DNA from: Spirometra erinaceieuropaei
Taxonomy: Eukaryota; Platyhelminthes; Cestoda; Diphyllobothriidea; Diphyllobothriidae
NCBI GenBank assembly: GCA_902702965.1
Contig: CACRXP010000030.1
Span: 594,590-658,589 of the forward strand
Reading direction: 5' to 3'
Length of the DNA stretch: 64,000 nucleotides
Shown: positions 56,260 through 64,000 of the stretch, piece after piece
How the letters are laid out: each line of letters begins with the position of its first letter
Position numbering within the stretch: the first letter of the stretch is position 1
Translations under genes and position numbers: made by a program
The notes under the pieces: generated by a model
Databases searched by the model: none
Seen by the model: only the letters and a program-made list of their open reading frames with translations
Told to the model about the DNA's origin: nothing

Positions 56260-57100
56260 AAGGTTGAGGGTCTCCAGAGGTCAGGGATCGTAATCTTGTC
56301 TTGTCAGCGCGGGGGAGGCAACAGTAGCTGGGCCTTAGTTATATCGCCCTTTCGCAGCTGTGACGCGACGTACCAGGAGGTGTGAATACACATGCCGGGT
56401 TCATCTTTGCTCGGGGGTGCCTTAGGGCCTGCATAAACACTTTATGCGAGCACAGGTTTTGTTTGACCTAACGGTATAGCTACTGCCTCTGTCGTCGCAA
56501 GTGTACGTTGTAATAGGAGCTTGGAGAGTCCCCCGACACTTCATAGACAGATTAGAATCCTTGGTTAACGTCAACCCGTTGGCCGCTACCAACTATGCAA
56601 GCCCCAATTGCGCTAGAGATGGACTTTTCCACACCTTGATTTACACAGGCGGGATAGTGCTCTCTCATTCGTCTGGATAGCCGCCTGGTTGTTGACCGAT
56701 ATAACTTGGTCCACAGGAGCAAGTGAGGGTGTAGATGCGCATTGTAGAGGCCTGGAAGGCAGTCTATCCTTACCTTAAAGGCGAAGAAACGGAGTGCTTG
56801 CGAAACTTAATCTTACCTTAGCGGGTGGGTACGTACGCGCTATCGCAGGTTTAAGCGAGGATGTAGCAGTTCGCGGTAACGATTGGGAGATGGCACCCAA
56901 AAGAATCCGCTCAACCAAAGCAGCCTGTCTTACGGGACAGGTGGCAATAGGGGTTTTACGGGTGGGGCCTTCGATTGCGTGGATAAATATAAATAATACT
57001 AAGAAGTTTTTTCAGAAATGGCTTTTCGAACGACAAAGTTTAACCTCATCACTATATGGCAACAAAAATGTGCGCGGTGTCGGAGTTACTTGAAGAGGCA
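56260..57100 (-). pseudogene. Penelope-like subfamily 1/3 pseudogene, linker, GIY-YIG and 3' region
   Basis: Minus strand, 57000 to 56690: linker-like AIEGPTRKTPIATCPVRQAA, a decayed stretch, then TMRIYTLTCSCGPSYIG (GIY-YIG core, YIG intact) followed by frame loss. From 56400 to 56260 it shows the PLE 3' region (reverse of CAGAGGTCAGGGATC and AGGTTGAGGGTC) also found at 59242-59345 and 9200-9320. Downstream on the plus strand an inverted piece (57468-57502, GGGTGCCATCTCCCAATTG) mirrors 56875-56908. Confidence 0.65.
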
Positions 57101-57699
57101 GATAATATGAAATCGATCCAGCTCGTATTCCCTGTTTAATTGATTTTTTAAATAGGGGATTGAAAGCGGAATGCAGTTGGCTAAAGGAAACGTTCTACGT
57201 TGTGCTGTTCATGACCCTATGCCCTCATATCCTCGCTTTCAAAACTGCACGTTCAATAAACACAGAGGACGTGATGGAAAACATCGCCGCACTTGACCCA
57301 GACGAGAGTTGCCAGTTTGCGAAATTGCTCAGCTGATGACACTGTCTGTCTAGGATTGTATGCTTTTAAAGTTTTCCGGCCCTCAGTAAAATACCCTCAT
57401 TTTATTCCTTTCATCAGCCTGTGGACGAACGCTCATGCCGTCCTCCGGCATCTTCTCATCGGTAACGGAATTTTTTGGGTGCCATCTCCCAATTGTTACC
57501 GAGTTCGCTCGCCGGATCCCCTCGAAATAGCAGTGTGAGAAATAACATTCCACCCATCGACATATAAAATGTTGGAGGACGTACTTTAACACGTATACTG
57601 CTTTCTCGCAGAGTGTTTCATATTGTAGTCAGTTCGCCTTGAAGCGTATCTGGAGTATATATTCTCCTAGCTTGGTTGGTGCGGTAGCGGATTAAGCTT
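57101..57699. other. Unassigned, probably decayed PLE sequence
   Basis: A 34-base inverted match to 56875-56908 shows that PLE material continues here in the opposite orientation; no domain can be read. Confidence 0.35.
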
Positions 57700-58360
57700 C
57701 GTTTCTGAATTAGTCACACCTGTGGTTCTATTAAGTAGGACATCCGGAAGGGTGAGGCACTCTGCGTTCTATTATTCCAAAGCGAAGATTAGCTCCAGGT
57801 GAGTCTGATTCATTTTATCGGGGTGAGTGTCCAAATCAAGCTTTCCATTCGCTATTGCAAAAATGTTATCGACATATCGAGCATAAAAATAAAGATCCTT
57901 ATGACTGGAAGGGGCTGATTTCCCTCAAGTTTTCCCATGAAGACAACAGCAAGTAGAGGTCCAACAGGTGATATAATTGCTATGAATTCCCTCCGACAGT
58001 AAAACTTAGCCTCAAATCTGAATTGAACAGTCAGCTTGCAGTGAAAGAGCAATTACTTTAGGTCTCCGACAAGGCATACAAATAGAAAAATCCAGCCTGA
58101 CAATCTCGTCACATAAAACTGTATCGTTTACTGGAGAAGTATGTTAGTGAACAAAGTTGCGACATCTAAGGGCAGCCACGGTCCATTATATCTAATGAAA
58201 TCGATGAATTTAAATGTGTGCCGTGCCTACGAGGCGTTATTCTGTGTTGAGACGGCCCAATATTTCCTGCCAGCCATTGTGCAATTACGTGATAACCTGA
58301 GTTTCTCATGTCTGATATCGGCCGCATTGAAAGATCAGAGTTGTGGATCTTCGGCAAGTT
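57700..58360 (-). pseudogene. Penelope-like reverse transcriptase relic
   Basis: From 58360 downward: MPKIHNSDLSMRPISDMRNS and YHVIAQWLAGNIGPSQHRIT, then after frameshifts LFHCKLTVQFRFEAKFYCRR and SPVGPLLAVVFMGKLEG. These are the PKIHK...RPI block, the conserved H..A.WLA block and the RT motif B region of PLEs, in the right order. Motif C (YxDD) is degraded (DMSITFLQ). Several stops and shifts. It ends head to head with a plus-strand PLE C-terminus at 58340. Confidence 0.75.
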
Positions 58361-58537
58361 CCTGCGTCAGCGGATACTGGCGACGACAGAGGCAATAGCC
58401 ATACAATTAATCAAGCCTTGTGCCCGCACAAAGCGTTTATGCAGGCGCTAAGATCCCCTGAGCTAAGACGAACCCATCAATTGGGACCACACCCCCTGCT
58501 AGGCTGCGTCACAGCGACGAAACAGAGACATAGCTAA
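58340..58537 (+). pseudogene. Penelope-like subfamily 1 C-terminus, 5' part of a split copy
   Basis: GKFLRQRILATTEAIAIQLI followed by KPCARTKRL matches GLRQRILATAEAAAIRLVNP of the copy at 59753-60856, in plus orientation. It is interrupted at 58537 by a minus-strand subfamily 2 element; the remainder resumes at 59242 after a 32-base duplicated target (58506-58537 and 59242-59273, two mismatches). Confidence 0.75.
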
Positions 58538-58539
58538 AG

Positions 58540-59241
58540 TCAATAGAAGGGAAGATACGCGTCGCAGGAAGTAGTATTGAAGAAGACGTTATCACTGGGA
58601 CAATAGCTTTATTAGACTGACGTTTCGGATTCCTGCTCGAACCCATCATCAGAGACAAAAAAGCAGAAACGGGGGGTTGTTGCACAAGGGGCTGCGGTAT
58701 TTATAGGATGCCGTAGCCATGCTACCGCGTACCTATGAATATTCACGGCTTCCCCCTTCATCCGTGATCGTCGCACTTGGTGTGATCACGGCTTGATGGC
58801 CGACATTCGAGTCGATAATTGCTGCAATTTCATCACTTGCGTTGGATGTTGGCGTGATGATTGCTCGACCATCTGACGCACCGACCCCGGTGTTGGGAAA
58901 AGTGGTCACCTCTGTGCTCCCCGCATGGCTTGTTACTCTGCCTAGGCGAAGTTTTAGCACGGAGTACGGAGTGGGAAGATCGTTGCACTTGTTGATTGAC
59001 TGGGGGCCAGTAAACCATGATTCCAGTAGCTCCCGGCTCATGCGGTTGTCAGTTCTTGCGAGAATTTCGGTCTCGTCGAATTTGAATGTGCGGTCGGATC
59101 TCGTCGAATGAGCCGCAACTTGAGAGCTGGCGTCATTTCTCCGTACCGCTGCAGTGTGTTCGGCTATTCTCTTTCGGAACTGTCTTCCGGTTTCTCCGAC
59201 GTAGTTGCTTTGTCCGCAACTAAGAACGAGAATGCCACGTC
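58540..59241 (-). mobile_element. Subfamily 2 Penelope-like insertion, 5'-truncated
   Basis: The minus strand holds, from 59224, GQSNYVGETGRQFRKRIAEH, AAVRRNDASSQVAAHSTRSD, FDETEILARTDNRMSRELLE, SWFTGPQSINKCNDLPTPYS and ITPTSNASDEIAAIIDSNV, ending at 58733, then a hammerhead (58615-58656) and the subfamily tail. The nuclease is complete from YVG onward and uninterrupted, but the GIY strand, linker and RT are missing. About 20 bases of extra sequence (59221-59241) lie at the truncated end. The 32-bp target duplication around it shows it inserted into an older PLE. Confidence 0.85.
58615..58656 (-). ncRNA. Hammerhead motif of PLE subfamily 2 (minus), intact core
   Basis: GTCT-CTGATGA, stem II GGTTC/GAATCC region with a G-U, GAAA, CGTC, then AGTC (AGGC in others, giving one mismatch in stem I). 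Both core boxes and the GTC triplet are intact. It follows the nuclease ORF by about 75 bases. Confidence 0.68.
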
Positions 59242-59480
59242 GCGTCACAGCGACGAAACGAAGACATAGCTAATGACCAGACACCTTTACTGTCCCCCTT
59301 CTTGACAAGACTGGATTATAACCCCTGACCTCTGAAGGCCCAGTAACCCTCTCCCCCATATTTACTGTTTAGTGGTTGTTCAGTATTTCCTACCCTGCCC
59401 TCCTTTTTATATTACTATACGGGCCTGATGATGAATAATCTAAAGGGTACGTCGTCGAGAACACTAAACAATCTGACAGG
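59242..59480 (+). pseudogene. Penelope-like subfamily 1 3' region, second part of the split copy
   Basis: Untranslated 3' region beginning with the duplicated target, continuing through AACCCCTGACCTCTGAAGG and TATACGGGC-CTGATGA (59422-59434). The CTGATGA box of a hammerhead is kept but stem II and GAAA have decayed (TGAATAATCTAAAGG). Confidence 0.6.
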
Positions 59481-59592
59481 GAAATCGCGTTTATCACGAG
59501 TTCGTGCGCTCCAGTTGGGCTTTCCTGTTGAGTTTCTACGGATATTTATTTAAGTTCCGCAAATATTCCCATGTTACAATTGAAAAGTCAAG

Positions 59593-59632
59593 TTGGCGAA
59601 CGCTCGTTTTCGGTAATTCTTCCTCAGGCCAA
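59593..59632 (-). ncRNA. Hammerhead ribozyme, subfamily 1, one core change
   Basis: Minus: TTGGC-CTGAGGA-AGAATTACC-GAAA-ACGAGCGTT-C-GCCAA. Stem I is perfect, GAAA is intact, and stem III keeps pairing (AACG/CGTT) with sequence different from AACAC/GTGTT at 1572-1611, a compensatory pattern. CTGATGA is CTGAGGA, which should impair catalysis. Confidence 0.72.
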
Positions 59633-59752
59633 TACAATTACAGGAACGAAAGAAAATGTGCAAAATCAACAGTGTTTATAGATGACTCAAGGGCCATTAA
59701 GTCACTAACACTCATCATCCCCACGCCGCCCGCATGAGAAGGTCGGCGGGTG

Positions 59753-60856
59753 TTAGTCGTCAGGGCTAGGGGAGGGGGGTAAGAGAGTCTTTGAGTAATG
59801 TTCTTGGGTTGAGTACACGGAGTACCCATCATCGTGATTAGGGATTTGAGGCGGCATGGCTTCATCACTTGGGGTTGGCGTTGGCCACGACAGCGAAAGC
59901 GTTTGTGTCAGAGTTTTCTGACAGCATAACACCGGATTCACTAACCGTATCGCTGCTGCCTCGGCCGTTGCTAGTATCCGTTGGCGTAGGCCTTTAGAGA
60001 AGCATGTTGGTGTCCGGTAGACAACCTGAAATGCTTTCTTGGCATCGACTCGGTGGTTCGTATCGATTAAATGCGCGAGAATAGAACTCGAAATCGACCG
60101 GGTCTCACCTCTGTCTAGCCAGGCGGGCATATGTTCACGCACCCTCTTTACCAGGCGTCTCGTTGTGCAGCCGATGTATCCTGCTCCACAGGAGCAAGGG
60201 AATGAATAAATGCACACTGATGTGGCCTCCAACGGTAGTCTGTCTTTACCTCCTAAACGTAGGAGGGGAGAGTTTGTGAAGCATACGCGTAAATTCGCCG
60301 CAGGGAATGCCCTCGTGATAGCTGTAGTTAAGCGCCGTCGGACTAGTTCGCTCTCTGCGTCTCCTCTAAAAGGCAATCTTATGAATACATCTTTCTTTTC
60401 CGCAGTCGCAACAGTGGGCTTTTTAACGCGTTCCGCAATATTTCGGAGGATAAATCTATCTGGGTATCCGTTCTCCCGAAGTGTGTTCCGTAGCTGTTGA
60501 AGTTCTTCTTCAATAGCTTCAGGTGAGCAGATGCGTCTCACTCTAGCCGCCAATCCCTGGACTAAATTCCGTTTGATGTTTAGGGGAACAAAACTGTGGA
60601 AATTAACGTATTGTCCCGTCCAGGTTTTCTTTCGGAACACCCTGCGCTGGATAGACCCATCCTCTTGCCTGTGCAGAAGGACATCGAGAAAGGCAAGTTC
60701 GTTATCTGCCTCGGTCTCTGCAGTGAACTTTAGCGAGGGGTGCGCACTGTTGAACTTTTGGACAAGCTCCTCAGTATCGGTGGTGCCATCCGCCAGGCAG
60801 AAGATATCGTCCACGTACCGACCGTAGAAGAAGAAGCCATTAATGGTCTCTTGCAA
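59753..60856 (-). pseudogene. 5'-truncated Penelope-like element subfamily 1, RT C-terminus plus GIY-YIG
   Basis: An uninterrupted 367-codon frame, the best-preserved PLE here. Residues 10-19 hold RT motif C (GRYVDDIF, Asp16-Asp17); 53-62 ELAFLDVLLH; 70-100 the thumb region; 115-145 EEELQQLRNTLRENGYPDR and IAERVKKP; 165-210 the linker (RRRLTTAITRAFPAANLRVC, LRLGGKDRLPL); 214-243 the GIY-YIG nuclease (CIYSF, GYIGCTTRRL, KRVREH); Glu299 in ILATAEAAAI is a candidate metal ligand. A Pro/Ser-rich tail follows. RT motifs A and B are absent; homology stops at 60856, where unrelated DNA begins. The Met is a motif residue, not a native start. A hammerhead lies downstream at 59593-59632. Confidence 0.9.
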
Positions 60857-60957
60857 GCTTATCTATTTACTAGCGCCCTGCCACAAACGAAAGCTGTTAG
60901 AAACCCACAGTCACATTTAAAATATAGACACAGCTTTGCTAACACCACCTGGTTTGG

Positions 60958-61382
60958 GCTAGACCGCAGTTGGTAGCCAGGCCCCGTATTACAGGTGGCT
61001 GGAGGGTTTGTTTACTGGGCTATTTTGTGGGGCTCCATAATCGCATATGACCCATTTGGCTTCCGTTTTACGTTTGAGGTTAGAATTAGGGCACCGGTTA
61101 ATGATTTCCGATTTTCGGGTTTGGGTCATGCCTTTAGGCTTAGGTTTTCGGGTTACGGTTACGGTTTGAGCTTACGCTTAGGTTTCAGTATTACGGTTCG
61201 GTTTCTCAGGTACGATTATGTCTATCGGCTACGGTTGCGTTTAGGATTTCGGTTAGGGTTAAGGTTGCCGTTAGGGTTAACGGTTAACGTTTAAGGTTGA
61301 GGTTGGGGTTAGGGTTCAGGTTAGGATTAGGGTTGAGGTCGCCGTCCGCTTCCCCATTCCTGGCTACCAACTGCGATCTAGC
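60958..61382. mobile_element. Terminal-inverted-repeat element enclosing a telomere-like array
   Basis: Left end GCTAGACCGCAGTTGGTAGC (60958-60977) continues CAGG; the right end (61359-61382) is its reverse complement over 24 bases with one mismatch. Both sides carry the perfect 10-bp direct repeat CCTGGTTTGG (60948-60957 and 61383-61392). The 425-bp interior has no transposase and is largely a degenerate GGTTA/TTAGGG array. A 10-bp target duplication falls in the range of Mutator-like transposons (9-11 bp); that superfamily call is inference. Confidence 0.82.
61065..61340 (+). repeat. Degenerate telomere-like (TTAGGG-related) array
   Basis: Repeated GGTTAGGGTTA, GGTTACGGTTACGG, TTAGGTTT and GGTTGAGGTTGGGGTTAGGG variants. 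TTAGGG is the flatworm telomere unit, but units here are heavily varied and internal, so this is a relic or satellite and not a chromosome end. Confidence 0.75.
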
Positions 61383-61394
61383 CCTGGTTTGGTC

Positions 61395-62445
61395 AGAAAC
61401 TTTTTCTGATATTATTAACATCAACCAGTTTCTCTAGAAAAGTAACTTACTCTCCAAAGCAGTTTCAACGCGGCTATTGCAAGACCGTCGTTTGAGATTG
61501 AAGGTAGGCAAACTGCGCCGCCGCCGCAGGCAATTAACCCAAACCTCTTCCTGTGCCAGCTGGACTCTCACAGTTCGCCTTTGATGGGGGGTTATAAAAC
61601 CTGACCAGAAGTGCAGTCTCGGTTTATTGACAGCACTTGCCTGCGGTCAGATGTCACGCAAAGGCATCCACTTTGGGCTCCAGTTCACCTAGAACAGCGG
61701 GAGGCAATCAAACGACAAAACAAGCCAGCCTTAAAGAGCGGAGCGTGGGTGAGGGACAAGTGGTTTCTCAGCAGGAATTCGGTTTGGCATTCTCGAATCC
61801 CACAGCATAATGGATAAAAATCTGTTTAGCTCACAAGAGATCTGGGGCGGAATGTTCCTCTTGCCATTTTCCCCGCACCGGTGAAAAAGCAGCAACTAGA
61901 GCGGTGAAAATGATTGCTTTTAATACATACTAAGCCGTTTTTGTGGGTATCATTTTACCCGTACTCTTTTGCACTTGACGTAGTGCGGATTGTTCAACCA
62001 AAAGCGATAAAGAATGCGCAGCAAAATCAGAGAGGCTTAACTTCTTCAAACACGAAAAATGCTCGCTTTAGACGAGGTATTCACGATTTAGTCTGTGTAC
62101 GAAAGTTTACGCCGCGCCTAAGCTCGAAAGCTTATTTCGATGGCAAGATTGAAGGGCATTCTGAAAAATATTGTTTGTGGACTTCAAAATTGAGCCACAA
62201 ACATTTGTAACTACTTACTTCGGTTCGGATTTCAGAAGAAGCTGTTAGAAGTACTCGAAATTACACAGTGATTAGTGATAACCATAAACTACTCAAACGA
62301 CCCGATTCTTAAGGGGTTTTATGGTGGAAGTCTTAAATTTCAACAGTTGCAATGACTTGTCGACATGCGTGTGCTGGTTTATTTCTCCTCAAAGACATTC
62401 GCATTTACAAGGACGTCATAGTTATTGCACACTGAAATGTTGTTA
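61395..62445. other. Unassigned stretch
   Basis: No gene or repeat recognised. The 98-codon frame at 61914-62210 has no domain. Confidence 0.4.
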
Positions 62446-62449
62446 GAGC

Positions 62450-63300
62450 ACGTAGGATTAGCGTCACATTTGTGAAATGTTTAGTCAAATTCCGAAATGC
62501 GTTTATGATTCAAAAAGTTTGGTTAAATAGGGTTGTTATGGTAATAACCGCGTTGCATAATAACAAGATATTCTTGTCACATCAGGGAGTCAGCTTTCGA
62601 GCGGCTTCCTTAACTACCGTCTGCGTAAACTAAATTCCGTTTAAAATGACTACCTAACGGTTATGAAGTTCTACCCCTTGAGTTTCGAAGCCCTTATTAT
62701 TTCAAATATAATTTGTAGAAAATATGCGCAAAAAATTTACTTTGCCCTACTTATTTGGTAGCCATTTATGTCTTTTTGAGGTCTTTACTTAAAAAGGAGC
62801 ATCTGTGGGTGCCAGCAAAGTTTATATTTATGGGATTTCTCGTGACCGTGAAATGTCCAGCCGTACAGAGTCGCACCAGTACATTTTATCACTGCTTGTG
62901 GACAACAAAATCCATATCCAGCTCATTTTAAGCCCCATGTTTTCATCATAATAACATATAGAAGTGTGGTTACTGGCACCGAAGCATGCAGCTTGGCGTT
63001 TGGGAACCCTAGGTGCTGGTTTAATGGCAGGTCGGGTTTCTGCATGTTTTCTGTAAAATATATTTGATATCACAAATGCATCCAAAATCAGAGGCAAAAA
63101 ATTGTTCTTGTTAGGCAGTCTCTTTTAGGAAACTAAGGTTATGCAAGCTGCCAACAAGGAACTCATTCAAACGCCGGCGTCCTGACATGAATGGATTATC
63201 TATGAGTTTATGGCAAATGATAAATAATATTATAATCTTGCTAAAGTAATCTTTTCAACTTGGAAACGCATCTTATGAAACAGCATATCTACTGCACGTA
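62450..63300. mobile_element. Diverged foldback MITE, family A/B type
   Basis: Left arm: GTGAAATGTTTAGTCAAATT, CCGAAATGCGTTTATGATTC, AAAATGACTACCTAACGG and TTTCAAATATAATTTGTAG. Right arm: AGTAATCTTTTCAACTTGGA, AACGCATCTTATGAAACA and a tip CTACTGCACGTA. The order matches the other MITEs but the arms have diverged strongly and the CAGT tips are not preserved. Confidence 0.6.
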
Positions 63301-63755
63301 AGCTCTCACATAGTCGTTTTACTAATCTTCGACCGAAAATGCGCTGGCAGCGGTATAGAGGAGGACCCCACTTAACTGTTAGTAGACTATGGGTCGTGTC
63401 AGATGGGGTTTTGTCTTGGCACTCATTTGCAGGCCGTTGCAGAAATTACACTGTCAACAACGATTACTTCCCACGACCGAAAACCATAAATCAAAATACG
63501 CTGTTTTGTGAAATGTAATTTTGTTTATTGTTTAATTCCTGCTATCATTTCCGTTGTCATAAAATAGCGCAGGATAAGACTTTCGACATAAATGCGCGCA
63601 GTTTCTGTGTTTCCTTTCATTTTGTCAGCTTACTGTTTAGGGTTTCGCCTCACCAACAAAACTCCCCTTGCAATAAATCACGTATGACACAATCCACAGT
63701 CTACTGACAGCTAAATAGGATCCTTCTCTTGACCGTTGCCAGTCAAGACTTAAAG
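63301..63755. other. Unassigned stretch
   Basis: Nothing recognised. Confidence 0.4.
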
Positions 63756-63759
63756 CTAG

Positions 63760-63900
63760 TGTTCGGACAAGTCAGTATCAAGTTTAGGGTTGACGTAGTG
63801 GCTAGTGTTAACTGCATAATTTGGGTTAAGGGCAGGGTTTCGGTCGAGATTAGGGCAACGGTTTGGCCTTGTATTAAGGTTATATCTGGGATTAGGATGT
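63760..63900 (+). repeat. Second, weaker telomere-like stretch
   Basis: AGTTTAGGGTTGACG, TTGGGTTAAGGGCAGGGTTT, GATTAGGGCAACGG and GGGATTAGGATG at irregular spacing. Similar in style to 61065-61340 but without visible inverted flanks. Confidence 0.4.
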
Positions 63901-64000
63901 GGGCATATTTTGCCCTTTACGGAATTATACGCAGGCTCTTCCTATTTCCATGTCCCGTTTAGGGGACCACATAAGTCAGTCCCACGGACGGTCATTCTGA

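Noticed and set aside
60995..61294. 99-codon open frame inside the telomere-like array
   Set aside because: Translation of a degenerate G-rich repeat; its regular R/L/G/F pattern mirrors the DNA units and not a protein.
1..64000. CRISPR array, prokaryotic operons, rRNA genes, or an integrated virus
   Set aside because: No regularly spaced direct repeats with unique spacers, no tightly packed same-strand ORFs, no rRNA-like sequence, and no viral structural or polymerase domains. All RT sequence seen is of Penelope type with GIY-YIG.

Overview
This looks like eukaryotic, non-coding, repeat-rich DNA from a flatworm, probably a tapeworm. It has AT-rich intergenic sequence, no operons, no Shine-Dalgarno sites and no rRNA or intact tRNA genes. 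It carries many decayed Penelope-like retroelements (PLEs, reverse transcriptase plus GIY-YIG endonuclease) with hammerhead ribozymes near their 3' ends, together with tRNA-derived SINE-like repeats, foldback MITEs and TTAGGG-like degenerate sequence. The cestode assignment is inference from this repertoire; the sequence alone does not prove it.

Only one long intact ORF looks like a host gene: a 674-residue, single-exon, minus-strand protein at 35199-37223. It has a probable signal peptide, a glycosylated ectodomain and seven predicted membrane segments, and is best read as a divergent, lineage-specific 7TM (GPCR-like) receptor. Nearly everything else recognisable is mobile DNA.

Layout. 0.8-1.7 kb: an inverted pair of PLE fragments ending in a complete type I hammerhead. 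3.8-4.1 kb: tRNA-like relics. 6.2-7.9 kb: two palindromic hammerhead tail pairs, one nested in a foldback element. 8.5-12.5 kb: a GC-rich segment and two minus-strand PLE pseudogenes. 16-24 kb: foldback MITEs B3 and B1, a PLE copy with an intact 3' ORF and its own hammerhead type, and a third PLE pseudogene. 24-35 kb: mostly unassignable AT-rich DNA with MITEs B2 and A3. 35-37 kb: the 7TM gene. 38-48 kb: sparse, with SINE and MITE copies. 48-61 kb: a dense graveyard of nested SINEs, PLEs and MITEs. 60.9-61.4 kb: a terminal-inverted-repeat element with a perfect 10-bp target duplication that encloses a telomere-like degenerate array. 61.4-64 kb: a diverged MITE and more telomere-like sequence.

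How the parts relate. PLE subfamily 1/3 (CSCGAGYIG type) carries hammerheads of the form TGGC-CTGATGA-short stem II-GAAA-stem III-C-GCCA. PLE subfamily 2 (QSNYVGETG type) carries a different hammerhead with a 6-bp stem II and a GAAACGTC junction. The MITEs share TA-CAGT...ACTG-TA ends typical of Tc1/mariner and probably depend on a transposase encoded elsewhere. Insertion order can be read in several places: a PLE truncates MITE A2, and a subfamily 2 PLE sits inside an older PLE with a 32-bp target duplication. Introns were not modelled, so short exons in the unassigned stretches cannot be excluded.
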